A stretch of 64,000 bases of DNA from Micromonospora rhizosphaerae (GCF_900091465.1 NZ_FMHV01000002.1:1178001-1242000); one strand, 5' to 3'. Shown: positions 37,318 through 46,356, counted from the stretch's first letter. A program made the numbers and translations. The notes: generated by a model not told the origin, from the sequence alone.

Positions 37318-38841
37318 TCAGCCGCCGGCGCTCGCGCTGGCCGAGGCCTGCTCCGATGTGCTGCTGCTCGTCGTCGGGCTCGGCTCGCTCGTCTCCGCCG
37401 GCGACGTCGTCTCGGGGGCGGAAGTGGTCGGCGGCGGGGTGGTCGGCGATGGCGTGGGCGACGGCGAGGTGGACGGGCTGGTGGTCGGGCTCGGCGTGGT
37501 GGTCGTGGGCGTCGGCGTCGGCGTACGGGTGGGCTTCGGCGTGGCCGTCCTCGTCGGCGTCGGCGTCGGCCTCGGCTGGGTGGTCGTCCGTGTCGGCGCG
37601 GGCACCGGGCGTGCCGGAGCGGGCATTGCCCCGATGACCCGGGTGGCGGCGTAGAGCCGGCTCCAGCGGACGGTGGAGATCTTCACGACGTCGCCGCTGC
37701 GTGGCGCCTCCACCATCTTGCCGCCGCCGATGTACATCGCGACGTGGTGGATCGTCGTCCAGCTGCTGCCCGAGGCGAAGAAGAGCAGGTCACCCGGGAG
37801 CAGGAAGTTGGGGTCCACGGTCCGGCTCCGGGTGGCGTAGTACTGGTCCCGGGAGACGCGGGGCAGGTCGCGGTAGCCGGCCGACAGGTACGAGGCGAGG
37901 ACCAGGCCGGAGCAGTCGAACCGGTCCGGCCCCTCCGCCGCCCACAGGTAGGGGTCGCCGAGCTGGGCCAGGGCGTACCGCACGGCGGCCAGGGCCCGGG
38001 GGTCGGCGACCAGCCCGCTCACGCTCTGATTGCCGACGTACGACCTGCCGAGAAGCTGCTCGGCGGCCTCCTCACGCCGCTCCGCCTCGAGCAGTTGCGC
38101 CGCGTTGTCCCGGCGCAGCTTCAGCAGCCGGGCCTCCTGCTCGTGGTGTGCCTTCTCGACCGCGGCGTACTGCTCGTCGGCGTTGCGCGCCCGCGACTCG
38201 GCGGCGGCGTACGCCTCACGCGCGATCTGCTCGGCGGCGCGCGCCCGGGCCAGCTCGCCGGCCGCGGCGGTGGTCGCCCCCTCGGCCTTGTCGCCGCGGG
38301 TGATCCGCTGGAGCATGCTCAGGTCGTGCAGGTCCTCGCCGAACTCGCCGGGCGGGAGGGCGGCCGCGGCCTTGACCGCCTCGGCCGCCGCGGCGTCGGC
38401 GCCCGCCTGCGCCGTGGCGAGCGCCTCGTCGGCCCGCTTGAGCTCACCCGCCGCGAGGGCCAGCTGGGACTGCGCCTCGGTGCGCTGGTCGCGTAGTTGC
38501 AGCAGCTGGTCGGCGAGCAGGCCGACCTGGGCGTCGAGGGCTTCGATCTGGGCGATGAGCGGGCCACCAACGGGGTTGGCGGACGCCGTGCCGGGGGCGC
38601 CGGGCACCGCGGTGCCGGGCAGGCCCGGGACCGAGCCGGGCAGCCGCCAACCGGCGGCGGGGGCCGGGCGGGAGCCGGTGTCGGGAACCGTGTTCGGCAG
38701 CGGCGGCTCGGCCCAGGCCGGGGCGGCGAGGGCCGCCGCGGCGACGGCGCCGAGCAGAGCGGACCAGAGCGCGGGACGCAGCACCGGCGAGACCACCGGG
38801 CTCCTGCGTCGTTGCCGCCGCCCCTGCTCGCTGTCGGCCAT
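37318..38841 (-). CDS. Secreted NlpC/P60 peptidoglycan endopeptidase, RipA-like
   Basis: A 507-residue exported hydrolase. The signal peptide (SALLGAVAAAALAAPAWA) is followed by a long coiled coil (about 95-260, IEALDAQVGLLADQLLQLRD onward) and the NlpC/P60 domain, with Cys310 in RFDCSGLVLASYL and His in TTIHHVAMYIGGGKMVEAP. The last 90 residues are a Thr/Pro/Ser tail, a likely cell-wall spacer. This is the layout of RipA and Streptomyces SwlA-type enzymes, which cut D-Glu-mDAP bonds during division and are held inactive by the coiled coil. It is divergent from mqnE. No c-di-AMP riboswitch was recognised in the 220-base leader. Confidence 0.92.
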   Translation of the reverse strand: MADSEQGRRQRRRSPVVSPVLRPALWSALLGAVAAAALAAPAWAEPPLPNTVPDTGSRPAPAAGWRLPGSVPGLPGTAVPGAPGTASANPVGGPLIAQIEALDAQVGLLADQLLQLRDQRTEAQSQLALAAGELKRADEALATAQAGADAAAAEAVKAAAALPPGEFGEDLHDLSMLQRITRGDKAEGATTAAAGELARARAAEQIAREAYAAAESRARNADEQYAAVEKAHHEQEARLLKLRRDNAAQLLEAERREEAAEQLLGRSYVGNQSVSGLVADPRALAAVRYALAQLGDPYLWAAEGPDRFDCSGLVLASYLSAGYRDLPRVSRDQYYATRSRTVDPNFLLPGDLLFFASGSSWTTIHHVAMYIGGGKMVEAPRSGDVVKISTVRWSRLYAATRVIGAMPAPARPVPAPTRTTTQPRPTPTPTRTATPKPTRTPTPTPTTTTPSPTTSPSTSPSPTPSPTTPPPTTSAPETTSPAETSEPSPTTSSSTSEQASASASAGG

Positions 38842-39061
38842 TCCGCTCCCCGTCCGGTCTGGTGTGCCCTGGGACGGTACCAGTGTGTGTGTCCCGCCCC
38901 ATCCTGTCTTACCTCACGGACGCAGGGATGTCGATGCGCGGAGCGTGACGACCGGCTGGAAGTCCGGTGAAGTAGGTCGCTGGGGTTGACCGGGCCGTCG
39001 GTTCGTCGGAGGAGAGACGTACGCTCGACCGGGACTTCAGGTGGAAGGGACGTGGCTTTCG

Positions 39062-40231
39062 ATGGACGCCGGACTCAAGCGCGAGCTCGAAGCGAAGGTG
39101 TACGCGGGGGAGCGGCTGACCCGTGAGGACGGAATCGCGCTCTACGACAGCGACGACCTCGCCTGGCTCGGGCGGCTGGCCCACCACAGGCGCACCGAGC
39201 TCAACGGCGACGGGGTGATGTTCAACGTCAACCGGCACCTCAACCTCACCAACGTCTGCTCCGCCTCGTGCGCGTACTGCTCGTTCCAGCGCAAGCCGGG
39301 GGAGAAGGACGCCTACACGATGCGCATCGACGAGGCGGTCCGCAAGGCAAAGGAGATGGAGGACGAGCAGCTCACCGAGCTGCACATCGTCAACGGCCTG
39401 CACCCGACCCTGCCCTGGCGCTACTACCCGAAGGTGCTGCGCGAGCTGAAGGCGGCGCTGCCGAACGTCAAGCTCAAGTGCTTCACCGCGACCGAGGTGC
39501 AGTGGTTCGAGAAGATCAGCGGCCTCTCCGCCGACGAGATCCTCGACGAGTTGATGGACGCCGGCCTGGAGTCGCTCACCGGCGGTGGCGCGGAGATCTT
39601 TGACTGGGAGGTCCGGCAGCACATCGTCGACCACGCCTGCCACTGGGAGGACTGGTCGCGGATCCACCGGCTGGCCCACTCGAAGGGCATGAAGACCCCG
39701 TCGACCATGCTCTACGGCCACATCGAGGAGCCCCGGCACCGGGTGGACCACGTGCTGCGGCTGCGCGAGCTGCAGGACGAGACGGGTGGGTTCGCGGTGT
39801 TCATTCCGCTGCGCTACCAGCACGACTTCGTCGACTCGGCGGATGGCAAGATCCGTAACCGGATCCAGGCCCGCACCACGATGGCCTCGCCGGCCGAGTC
39901 GCTGAAGACCTTCGCGGTCTCCCGGCTGCTCTTCGACAACGTGCCGCACGTGAAGTGCTTCTGGGTGATGCACGGCCTGTCGGTCGCCCAGCTCTCGCTC
40001 AACTTCGGTGTGGACGATCTGGACGGCTCGGTCGTGGAATACAAGATCACCCACGACGCCGACGCGTACGGCACGCCGAACACCATGCACCGGGAGGACC
40101 TGTTGCACCTGATCTGGGACGCCGGCTTCCGCCCGGTCGAGCGGGACACCCGCTACAACGTGGTCCGGGAGTACGACGCCGCCCCGTCGCTGGTGGAGCG
40201 CCGCTCCGAGCCGCAGCAGGTCTGGGCCTGA
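39062..40231 (+). CDS. mqnE: Aminodeoxyfutalosine synthase (radical SAM)
   Basis: A 389-residue radical SAM enzyme of the futalosine menaquinone pathway, joining the MqnA product (3-enolpyruvylbenzoate) with S-adenosylmethionine to give aminodeoxyfutalosine. The cluster motif is CSASCAYC (Cys66, Cys70, Cys73), and the segments ELHIVNGLHPTLPWRYYP and HSKGMKTPSTMLYGHIEEP are diagnostic of MqnE rather than MqnC. GTG 39041, upstream in frame, is possible, but ATG 39062 suits the family start. Two small membrane-protein genes follow on the same strand. Confidence 0.96.
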   Translation: MDAGLKRELEAKVYAGERLTREDGIALYDSDDLAWLGRLAHHRRTELNGDGVMFNVNRHLNLTNVCSASCAYCSFQRKPGEKDAYTMRIDEAVRKAKEMEDEQLTELHIVNGLHPTLPWRYYPKVLRELKAALPNVKLKCFTATEVQWFEKISGLSADEILDELMDAGLESLTGGGAEIFDWEVRQHIVDHACHWEDWSRIHRLAHSKGMKTPSTMLYGHIEEPRHRVDHVLRLRELQDETGGFAVFIPLRYQHDFVDSADGKIRNRIQARTTMASPAESLKTFAVSRLLFDNVPHVKCFWVMHGLSVAQLSLNFGVDDLDGSVVEYKITHDADAYGTPNTMHREDLLHLIWDAGFRPVERDTRYNVVREYDAAPSLVERRSEPQQVWA

Positions 40232-40241
40232 CCGCGGACCG

Positions 40242-40667
40242 ATGAGCGAACAGCAGCAGCGGGCCTTCCCCCGGCGGGACGCCGAGGGACGCATCCTCAC
40301 CCTGGGCGACCTGCTCGGCGTGAGCCTCGCCGGCCTGGTGATCGGGGTGCTGGCGCTGGTGCTCTTCGAGTGGGCGTTCGCCTCGATCGGGGCCGGTGGC
40401 TTCGGCCGTACCAACGGCTGGCTGGCGGTGATCCTGCCGTTGTGGTTGTTCTGGGACGACTTCCGGGCCTGGGAGTTCGGGGCGGCCCGGGTGGTCGCGG
40501 CGCTGGTCGCCGGCGTGGTCGGGGTGTTCGCCGGGCTGCTGGCGGCCGGCCTGGCCGCCGGGCTGCCGCCGCTGGTCTCCGGCGCGCTGGCTGCGGCGGT
40601 CTTCACCCTGACGTACGCGGTGATCTGGTTTCATGGCGTGCACTGGCTGGCCCGGCGGACGGGCTGA
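40242..40667 (+). CDS. Four-helix integral membrane protein, unknown function
   Basis: A 141-residue protein with four hydrophobic segments: LLGVSLAGLVIGVLALVLFEW, WLAVILPLWLFWDD, VVAALVAGVVGVFAGLLAAGL and LAAAVFTLTYAVIWFHG. It begins 11 bases after mqnE and ends 46 bases before another small membrane protein, so all three may share a transcript. There is no recognised domain. A link to menaquinone synthesis is suggested only by position. Confidence 0.75.
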   Translation: MSEQQQRAFPRRDAEGRILTLGDLLGVSLAGLVIGVLALVLFEWAFASIGAGGFGRTNGWLAVILPLWLFWDDFRAWEFGAARVVAALVAGVVGVFAGLLAAGLAAGLPPLVSGALAAAVFTLTYAVIWFHGVHWLARRTG

Positions 40668-40712
40668 ACCTCCCGCCCCCGACGGTCGGGTGGCGGAGAA
40701 CGGAGTGCGAAC

Positions 40713-40994
40713 GTGAGCGCGGCGGTCAAGTACACGCTGGGCCGGATCGGGCTGTTCGTCCTGGTGCTCGCGGCCCTCTGGCCGATCGAGATGAACATCT
40801 TCCTCCGGCTGATGCTGGCGCTGGCCTTCTCCGCCGCGCTCTCCTTCTTCCTGCTGCGGGGCTGGCGGGACGAGATGGCCGGCGAGATGGCCGAGTCGGC
40901 GGAGCGTCGTCGCGCGGAGAAGGAGCGCCTCCGCTCCGCGCTGGCCGGCGAGGAGCAGCCCGGCGAGGGTGAGCCCGGCGAGCAGCCTCGCTGA
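40713..40994 (+). CDS. DUF4229-like small membrane protein
   Basis: A 93-residue protein with two membrane segments (IGLFVLVLAALWPI and LRLMLALAFSAALSFFLL) and a charged tail (WRDEMAGEMAESAERRRAEKERLRSAL). This is the build of DUF4229 proteins, which are widespread in actinobacteria, often near menaquinone genes. GGAG precedes GTG 40713 by eight bases. Function unknown. Confidence 0.78.
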   Translation: MSAAVKYTLGRIGLFVLVLAALWPIEMNIFLRLMLALAFSAALSFFLLRGWRDEMAGEMAESAERRRAEKERLRSALAGEEQPGEGEPGEQPR

Positions 40995-41060
40995 GACCGG
41001 GACCATGCAGCACCGAAGCGGGGCAGCGCGATCGGAGCCGGACCGCTAGGGTCGGCCGGC

Positions 41061-41546
41061 GTGAGTGCTATGGACAAGATCAATGGCTGGCGGAGCAAGG
41101 TTTTCGTCTGGATCGGCCTTCCGGTCATCGCCGCCATCGGGCTGATGCTGGGTGCCACCGACCTCGCTCCCGCCTGGGAGGCGAAGAACGGTGGCGGCAC
41201 GTCGGGCACGTTCACCGCGGTGAACGAGGAATGCGGGCGGCGCAACTGTGAGTGGCACGGCGACTTCGTGGCCACCGAGGGCGGCGCCAAGCGCGCCGAC
41301 GTCATCCTCTACGACGCGCCGGACGGGCTGTCCCAGGGCAGCACCGCCCCGGCCCGCGACACGGGCGCCCGCAAGGGCGTCTTCTCCACCACCGGCGGGT
41401 CGACGTACCTGCTGGTCACCGGGCTTACCGTGGCCGGCCTCGCCGCCGCCGTGGCCTGGGTGGTCATCATCGTCCGGATGATCCGGCGGCGGCGCCAGCC
41501 GGCGGAGCCCCCGGCCCCGCCGGCCTCGTTCGCCCCGTCGCGCTGA
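41061..41546 (+). CDS. Two-pass membrane protein, unknown function
   Basis: A 161-residue protein with membrane segments at VFVWIGLPVIAAIGLMLGATD (about 15-35) and LLVTGLTVAGLAAAVAWVVIIV (about 113-134), and an extracytoplasmic loop with two cysteines (NEECGRRNCEWHGDFV) that may form a disulfide. A short basic tail follows the second segment. Start GTG 41061; ATG 41070 is an alternative. A 21-base-stem terminator lies just downstream. Confidence 0.72.
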   Translation: MSAMDKINGWRSKVFVWIGLPVIAAIGLMLGATDLAPAWEAKNGGGTSGTFTAVNEECGRRNCEWHGDFVATEGGAKRADVILYDAPDGLSQGSTAPARDTGARKGVFSTTGGSTYLLVTGLTVAGLAAAVAWVVIIVRMIRRRRQPAEPPAPPASFAPSR

Positions 41547-41577
41547 GCCCGGCCGACCGGCCGACGACGACACGTTC

Positions 41578-41621
41578 GAACGACGAGCCCGGCACGGTGC
41601 ACCGTGCCGGGCTCGTCGTTC
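41578..41621. terminator. Perfect 21-base-stem bidirectional terminator
   Basis: Bases 41578-41598 pair without a mismatch with 41601-41621 (arm core ACGACGAGCCCGGCACGGT), leaving almost no loop. It lies between convergent genes, 31 bases after one stop and 12 after the other, and is the strongest hairpin in the window. Confidence 0.9.
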
Positions 41622-41633
41622 ACGAGTGGACTG

Positions 41634-42965
41634 TCACCAGTTCGTCGAGCCCGGCACCACCGGCCAGGGCCGGTCGGTCGGCTTGATCAGGTAGACGATG
41701 CCGCCGGAGCCGCTGCCGGTGCCGCCGCTGGCGGTGGTCCGCTTGGTCCGCAGCCAGATCTGCTCGAACTGCTCCCGCTGGTAGACGTTCCGGACCGCCT
41801 CGTTGCTGGACGACGCGGGGTCGTTGGCGATGACGTCGCCGTCGGCGGTGAAGCCGACGATCACCATCAGGTGCCCGGAGGTGCCGTAGCCCGCCCCGTC
41901 CAGCTCGCTGGCGAGGAAGGACTGGCTGGTCACCACGGGGATGCCGGCGGCGATGAAGTGCTCCAGCTCGTCCAGCGAGTGCAGCCGGGTCACCTTCGCC
42001 TCGAGGCCCGGGAAGCTGGCCGCATACGCGGTGTTGAACGGCCAGTTGCCGGCGCCGTCGTACTGGTAGTCGTAGACCATCCGGGCGGCGTGGTTGACCG
42101 TCGGGTCGGGGTAGGTCGGGTCCACCCAGGACGTGTCCTGCGCGGAGGGCTTGCGGCCCCAGTACTCGACCACCATCTCGGTCGAGGTGGGCGAGCACCA
42201 GGCCTCGCCGCCGCCGTCGTACTCGGGGTAGTGGCCGGCGTGGATGTTCTGCGAGTAGCGCGGCACCGGCAGCTCGACGCCCCAGGCGATGTGGCCGGCG
42301 CTGGGGGTCACGGTGAACCGGGCCGGCACGTACGAGCTCATCGCCCCGAGCGAGCGGACCACCGGCGACGCGGTCTGCGCCGGGTCGCGGTAGAGGGTCA
42401 GCCGGAGCTGGTACGCCCGCAGCAGCACCCCGGCGGTCTCATCGTTGATGGCGAAGGTGTCCGTCCAGATGCTGGAGGTCTTGTCGCCCTGCTTGTCGAC
42501 GGTGGTCCGCTTGATGTCGGCGTCGCCGGAGGCCCAGCGCCCCATGACGTACCACGGGGTCCGGGTGCCGGTGGTGTAGGTGCCCTGGAGCTCGACCTGG
42601 ATCCAGGTGCCGGCGGGGGTCTCCGCGTTCCAGGAGGCGACCAGTTCGCTGGCGTCGAAGCCGACCTCGGTCAGCGGGGAGGTCCAGGTGCCGTACGCCC
42701 AGGTCCGCTTGCTCTTGCTGTGCGGGTCCTTGTACTGGGTCGTGCCGACCGGCGTGCCGAGGGTGAGGCCGGCGGGGGTGACCACCGTGCCGGCGGCCGT
42801 GCCGGCCTGCCAGTCGGCGTCGCCGGACCAGCCCTGCCAGGTGATCTGCTCGTCGTGGGTCACCGCCTCGTCGGCGGTGACGGCCCCGGCGGGGGCGGTG
42901 GTGCCGAGGAGGGCGAGCGCGGTCACGCCGGCGAGGGCGACCGCACGCAAGGGTTTCGTGGCCAT
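41634..42965 (-). CDS. Secreted C39-family (papain-like) cysteine peptidase
   Basis: A 443-residue exported protein with a Sec signal (ALAGVTALALLGTTAPAGA). The first 230 residues are a beta-rich domain (WTSPLTEVGFDASELVASWNA). The C-terminal peptidase_C39_2 domain has Cys257 in GGEAWCSPTSTEMV, His365 in SGHLMVIVGF and Asp382 in VIANDPAS, a complete papain-like triad. It is not linked to a bacteriocin exporter, so a free extracellular protease or isopeptidase is more likely. GTGGAG stands before ATG 42965. It is convergent with a membrane-protein gene and divergent from the cobalamin riboswitch operon. Confidence 0.88.
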   Translation of the reverse strand: MATKPLRAVALAGVTALALLGTTAPAGAVTADEAVTHDEQITWQGWSGDADWQAGTAAGTVVTPAGLTLGTPVGTTQYKDPHSKSKRTWAYGTWTSPLTEVGFDASELVASWNAETPAGTWIQVELQGTYTTGTRTPWYVMGRWASGDADIKRTTVDKQGDKTSSIWTDTFAINDETAGVLLRAYQLRLTLYRDPAQTASPVVRSLGAMSSYVPARFTVTPSAGHIAWGVELPVPRYSQNIHAGHYPEYDGGGEAWCSPTSTEMVVEYWGRKPSAQDTSWVDPTYPDPTVNHAARMVYDYQYDGAGNWPFNTAYAASFPGLEAKVTRLHSLDELEHFIAAGIPVVTSQSFLASELDGAGYGTSGHLMVIVGFTADGDVIANDPASSSNEAVRNVYQREQFEQIWLRTKRTTASGGTGSGSGGIVYLIKPTDRPWPVVPGSTNW

Positions 42966-43104
42966 GGCAGCTCCACAGGAGTGAGGCGTCGTTGCCGTTC
43001 ACTGTCCCGCTTGGAAGGAACTTTCGCCAGATGTTCATGGATGGAAAATCGTTGCCGACGCGCGGGCCCCACCCCGCCCGTGCGGGCGATCTCGACCGGT
43101 CGTG
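42966..43104. other. Promoter region between C39 peptidase gene and B12 riboswitch
   Basis: A comparatively AT-rich stretch near 43015-43060 (GGAACTTTCGCCAGATGTTC, GGATGGAAAATCGTTG) lies here. It presumably contains both divergent promoters. No coding frame is supported. Confidence 0.4.
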
Positions 43105-43260
43105 CGCTACCGTGCTACCGACCAACCCGCAGCGAAGCCGGTGTGAAACCGGCGCTGTCCCGCAACTGTGATGCCCCGCTCGTCGGCCCCACGCCGGCGC
43201 CGACCGCGGGGACGAGCCAGGTCGCCTGTGGCGCGGTCGCGACACGCGCTCTCGAGGAAG
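43105..43260 (+). ncRNA. Cobalamin riboswitch (B12 element)
   Basis: The conserved core occurs as GAAGCCGGTGTGAAACCGGC, then GCTGTCCCGCAACTGTGA at about 43134-43171, and the B12 box is GACGAGCCAGGTCGCCTG at 43211-43228. These match the adenosylcobalamin aptamer family in order and spacing. It precedes a B12 ABC transporter operon by about 75 bases; the GC-rich segment 43230-43300 probably forms the expression platform. High cobalamin should lower expression. The aptamer edges are approximate. Confidence 0.9.
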
Positions 43261-43334
43261 GGCGCCTCGCGGGCGGGCGGCGTACGCGGTCCCTGTCGGC
43301 GAAGCACCAGAATCCTCGACCGACAGGAGGACCG

Positions 43335-44270
43335 ATGTCCAGACGTACCCCCCGGCTCTTCGCCGCGACCCTCGCGGTGGTCGCGCTCGCCCTCGGTGCC
43401 TGCGCCGAGAAGACGTCCGACACCCCCGCCGCCGGCAGCAGTTCGGCGGCCGCCGCCTTTCCCGTCACCGTCGGCAAGCTGACGCTGGAGAAGCGCCCCG
43501 AGAAGATCGTCTCGCTCTCGCCGACCGCGACCGAGATGCTCTTCGCCATCGGCGCGGGCAGGCAGGTCACCGCCGTCGACGACCAGTCGAACTACCCGCC
43601 GGAGGCGCCGAAGAGCGACCTGTCCGGCTTCCAGCCGAACGCCGAGGCGATCGCCGGTAAGAGCCCCGACCTGGTGGTGCTCTCCAACGACACCAACAAG
43701 ATCGTCGACCAGCTCACCACGCTGAAGATCCCGGTGCTGCTCGCCCCGGCGGCCAGCACGCTGGACGACACCTACCGGCAGATCACCGATCTGGGCGCGC
43801 TGACCGGCCACCCGACCGAGGCCGCCGACGTCACCCGGCGGATGAAGGACGACATCGCCAAGCTGACGAAGGACCTGCCGCAGCGGGCGAAGAAGCTGAC
43901 CTACTACCACGAGCTGGGCCCGGAGCTGTACAGCGCCACCAGCAAGACCTTCATCGGCTCGATCTACGCCCTCGCCGGCCTGGAGAACATCGCCGATCCG
44001 TCGGACGCCGACGGCAAGAACGGCGGCTACCCGCAGCTCTCCCAGGAGGTCATCGTCAAGGCGAACCCGGACTTCGTCTTCCTGGCCGACACCAAGTGCT
44101 GCCAGCAGACCGCGGAGACGGTCAAGGCGCGCAGCGGCTGGGCCGGCGTCACCGCGGTGAAGAACAACCAGATCGTCGCCCTCGACGACGACATCGCCTC
44201 GCGCTGGGGCCCGCGCGTGGTCGACCTGCTCCGGTCGATCGTCGACGCCACCGCCAAGGTGCCCGCGTGA
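43335..44270 (+). CDS. btuF: Cobalamin ABC transporter substrate-binding lipoprotein
   Basis: A 311-residue periplasmic-binding-type lipoprotein. The lipobox LALGAC gives lipidated Cys22. The mature part has KRPEKIVSLSPTATEMLFAIGAG and ADTKCCQQTAETVKARSGW, typical of BtuF/FecB class III binding proteins with a rigid linking helix. ACAGGAGG precedes ATG 43335. The upstream cobalamin riboswitch and the downstream FecCD permease and ATPase support vitamin B12 uptake. A cobinamide ligand cannot be excluded. Confidence 0.92.
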   Translation: MSRRTPRLFAATLAVVALALGACAEKTSDTPAAGSSSAAAAFPVTVGKLTLEKRPEKIVSLSPTATEMLFAIGAGRQVTAVDDQSNYPPEAPKSDLSGFQPNAEAIAGKSPDLVVLSNDTNKIVDQLTTLKIPVLLAPAASTLDDTYRQITDLGALTGHPTEAADVTRRMKDDIAKLTKDLPQRAKKLTYYHELGPELYSATSKTFIGSIYALAGLENIADPSDADGKNGGYPQLSQEVIVKANPDFVFLADTKCCQQTAETVKARSGWAGVTAVKNNQIVALDDDIASRWGPRVVDLLRSIVDATAKVPA

Positions 44271-44283
44271 CGGTCTCCCGTCG

Positions 44284-45492
44284 ATGACCGTGCGACCCAC
44301 CGAACCCCGGCCGGCCGGGACGCCCGACGCGTCCCGGCCCACCGGCGTACCCGCGCAGGGCGCCGGCGCCGCGTCCGGTCCGGGCGTCGAGGCCGGCCGT
44401 CCGGCGGTCACGCGGTCCGCCCCCGCCCCGGGTGCCGGCGGCCCGGCCCGGCCAGCCGCACTGCGCAAGCGCTGGCTCGCCGCCGGCCTCGGCGCGGTGC
44501 TGGTCGCGCTGGTCGCCGGGGTGTCGTTCGGGCCGGTCAGCCTGCCGCCCGGCAGCGTCGCCGCCGAACTGCTCAACCTGCTGCCCGGGGTGCACCTGGA
44601 CAGCGGACTGACCGAGCGGGACGTCGCCATCGTCACCGAGCTGCGGCTGCCCCGGGTGGTGCTCGGCCTGCTGGTCGGTGGCCTGCTCGCCCTGGCCGGC
44701 GGCTGCTACCAGGGGGTCTTCCGCAACCCGCTGGCCGACCCGTACCTGCTGGGCGTGGCGGCCGGTGCCGGGCTGGCGGTGACCGCGGTGATCGCCCTCG
44801 GCGTCGGGGCGGGCGGGGCGCTGACCGGGCTGCCGGTCACCATCCCGCTGGCCGCGTTCGTCGGCTCGCTCGGTGCGGTGGCCCTGACGTACCTGCTCGG
44901 CGCGGCCGGCGGGCGGGACCGCTCCCCGGCGACGCTGATCCTGGCCGGGGTGGCGGTCTCCGCCTTCCTCGCCGCCGGCCAGACCTACCTGCTGCAGCGC
45001 AACTCTGACGACATCCAGCAGGTCTACTCCTGGCTGCTCGGCCGGCTGGCCACCGCCGGCTGGCAGGACGTCCGGCTGGTCCTGCCGTACTTCGTGCTGA
45101 CCGCCGTGGTCGTGCTGCTGCACCGGCGGGAACTCGACGTGCTCTCCGTCGGCGACGACGAGGCGACCAGCCTCGGGCTGCACCCGCAGCGCTCCCGCTA
45201 CCTGCTGATCGCCGCCGCCTCGCTCGGCACCGCCGCCGCCGTTTCCGCCTCCGGGCTGATCGGCTTCGTCGGCATCATCGTGCCGCACACCGTACGGCTG
45301 CTGGCCGGCTCCAGCTACCGGGTGATCCTGCCGCTCTCCATGCTCTTCGGCGGGGCGTTCCTCGCGCTGACCGACGTGGTCGCCCGGACCGCCGCCGCCC
45401 CGGCCGAGATCCCGATCGGCGTGGTCACCGCGCTGCTCGGCGGGCCGTTCTTCGTCCTGGTCCTGCGCACCTCCCGGCGGGTGCTCACATGA
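44284..45492 (+). CDS. btuC: Cobalamin ABC transporter permease, FecCD family
   Basis: A 402-residue permease with about ten membrane helices. The first 60 residues are a Pro/Ala-rich cytosolic extension absent from most BtuC proteins. The family blocks LRLPRVVLGLLVGGLLALAGGCYQGVFRNPLADPYLLGVAAGAGL and GLIGFVGIIVPHTVRLLAGSSYR are intact (written here as family landmarks in pieces of the permease, about 119-165 and 325-348). It starts 13 bases after btuF and overlaps btuD by four (ATGA). Confidence 0.92.
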   Translation: MTVRPTEPRPAGTPDASRPTGVPAQGAGAASGPGVEAGRPAVTRSAPAPGAGGPARPAALRKRWLAAGLGAVLVALVAGVSFGPVSLPPGSVAAELLNLLPGVHLDSGLTERDVAIVTELRLPRVVLGLLVGGLLALAGGCYQGVFRNPLADPYLLGVAAGAGLAVTAVIALGVGAGGALTGLPVTIPLAAFVGSLGAVALTYLLGAAGGRDRSPATLILAGVAVSAFLAAGQTYLLQRNSDDIQQVYSWLLGRLATAGWQDVRLVLPYFVLTAVVVLLHRRELDVLSVGDDEATSLGLHPQRSRYLLIAAASLGTAAAVSASGLIGFVGIIVPHTVRLLAGSSYRVILPLSMLFGGAFLALTDVVARTAAAPAEIPIGVVTALLGGPFFVLVLRTSRRVLT

Positions 45493-46268
45493 ACCCGCTC
45501 GCGGTCGAGGTGCGCGACCTGCACGTCAGCCTGGGCGGCGCGCCGATCCTGGCCGGCGTCGACCTGACCGTCGCCGCCGGCGAGTGGGTCACCGTGATCG
45601 GCCCGAACGGCGCCGGCAAGTCGACCCTGCTGCGCGCCGTCGGCGGCCTGCGCTCCGCGCCGGGTGCGGTCTCCCTCTTCGGTACGCCGATCCAGGCGCT
45701 GCGCCGCCGGGACCGGGCCCGGGTGGTGGCCACCGTCGCGCAGTCCCCGGTGGTGCCGGCCGGCATGTCGGTGCTGGACTACGTGCTGCTCGGCCGCACC
45801 CCGTACATCCCGCCGCTGGGCCGGGAGTCGGCCGCCGACCTGGCCGCCGTGCACGGGGTGCTGGACCGGCTGGACCTCGGTGCCTTCGGACACCGCGAAC
45901 TGGCCACGCTCTCCGGCGGCGAGCGGCAGCGGGTCTTCCTGGCCCGGGCGCTGGCCCAGGGCGCGACCCTGCTGCTGCTCGACGAGCCGACCAGCGCGCT
46001 GGACATCGGCCACCAGCAGGAGGTGCTGGAACTGGTCGACCAGCTCCGCCGGGAACACGGCCTGACCGTGCTCGCCACCATGCACGACCTCTCGGTCGCC
46101 GGCGAGTACGCCGACCGCCTGGTCCTGCTCGCCGACGGCCGGGTCGCCGCGGCGGGCCCACCCCGCGAGGTCCTCACCGAACACCTGCTCGCCACCCACT
46201 ACCGCGCCCACGTCCGCGTCGTCCAGGGCGACCACGGCCCCCTCGTCGTCCCCGTCCGCCCTCGCTGA
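45489..46268 (+). CDS. btuD: Cobalamin ABC transporter ATP-binding protein
   Basis: A 259-residue ATPase with Walker [10 protein letters not shown], signature LSGGERQRV, Walker B LLLLDEPTSALD and switch His in LATMHDLSVAGEYADRL. Length and motifs suit the FepC/BtuD class. It is coupled to btuC by an ATGA overlap and closes the riboswitch-controlled operon; a family B palindromic repeat 20 bases downstream probably ends the transcript. Confidence 0.93.
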   Translation: MNPLAVEVRDLHVSLGGAPILAGVDLTVAAGEWVTVIGPNGAGKSTLLRAVGGLRSAPGAVSLFGTPIQALRRRDRARVVATVAQSPVVPAGMSVLDYVLLGRTPYIPPLGRESAADLAAVHGVLDRLDLGAFGHRELATLSGGERQRVFLARALAQGATLLLLDEPTSALDIGHQQEVLELVDQLRREHGLTVLATMHDLSVAGEYADRLVLLADGRVAAAGPPREVLTEHLLATHYRAHVRVVQGDHGPLVVPVRPR

Positions 46269-46287
46269 CCCCCACCCCCACCCTCCG

Positions 46288-46356
46288 CGATCTTGCACTT
46301 TCGGCCCCGACCAAAGGGTCATAAGCGACGTATCCCTGGCCGAAAGTGCAAGATCG
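46288..46356. repeat. Dispersed palindromic repeat, family B copy 1 (putative terminator)
   Basis: Perfect 19-base arms CGATCTTGCACTTTCGGCC (46288-46306) and their complement (46338-46356) enclose a 31-base loop beginning CCGAC. It lies between the convergent btuD and VOC genes. A near copy is at 60221-60293. Confidence 0.8.

Noticed and set aside
38842..39061. c-di-AMP (ydaO) riboswitch before the NlpC/P60 gene
   Set aside because: Such elements are common before actinobacterial wall hydrolases, but its conserved segments could not be found on the reverse strand here.
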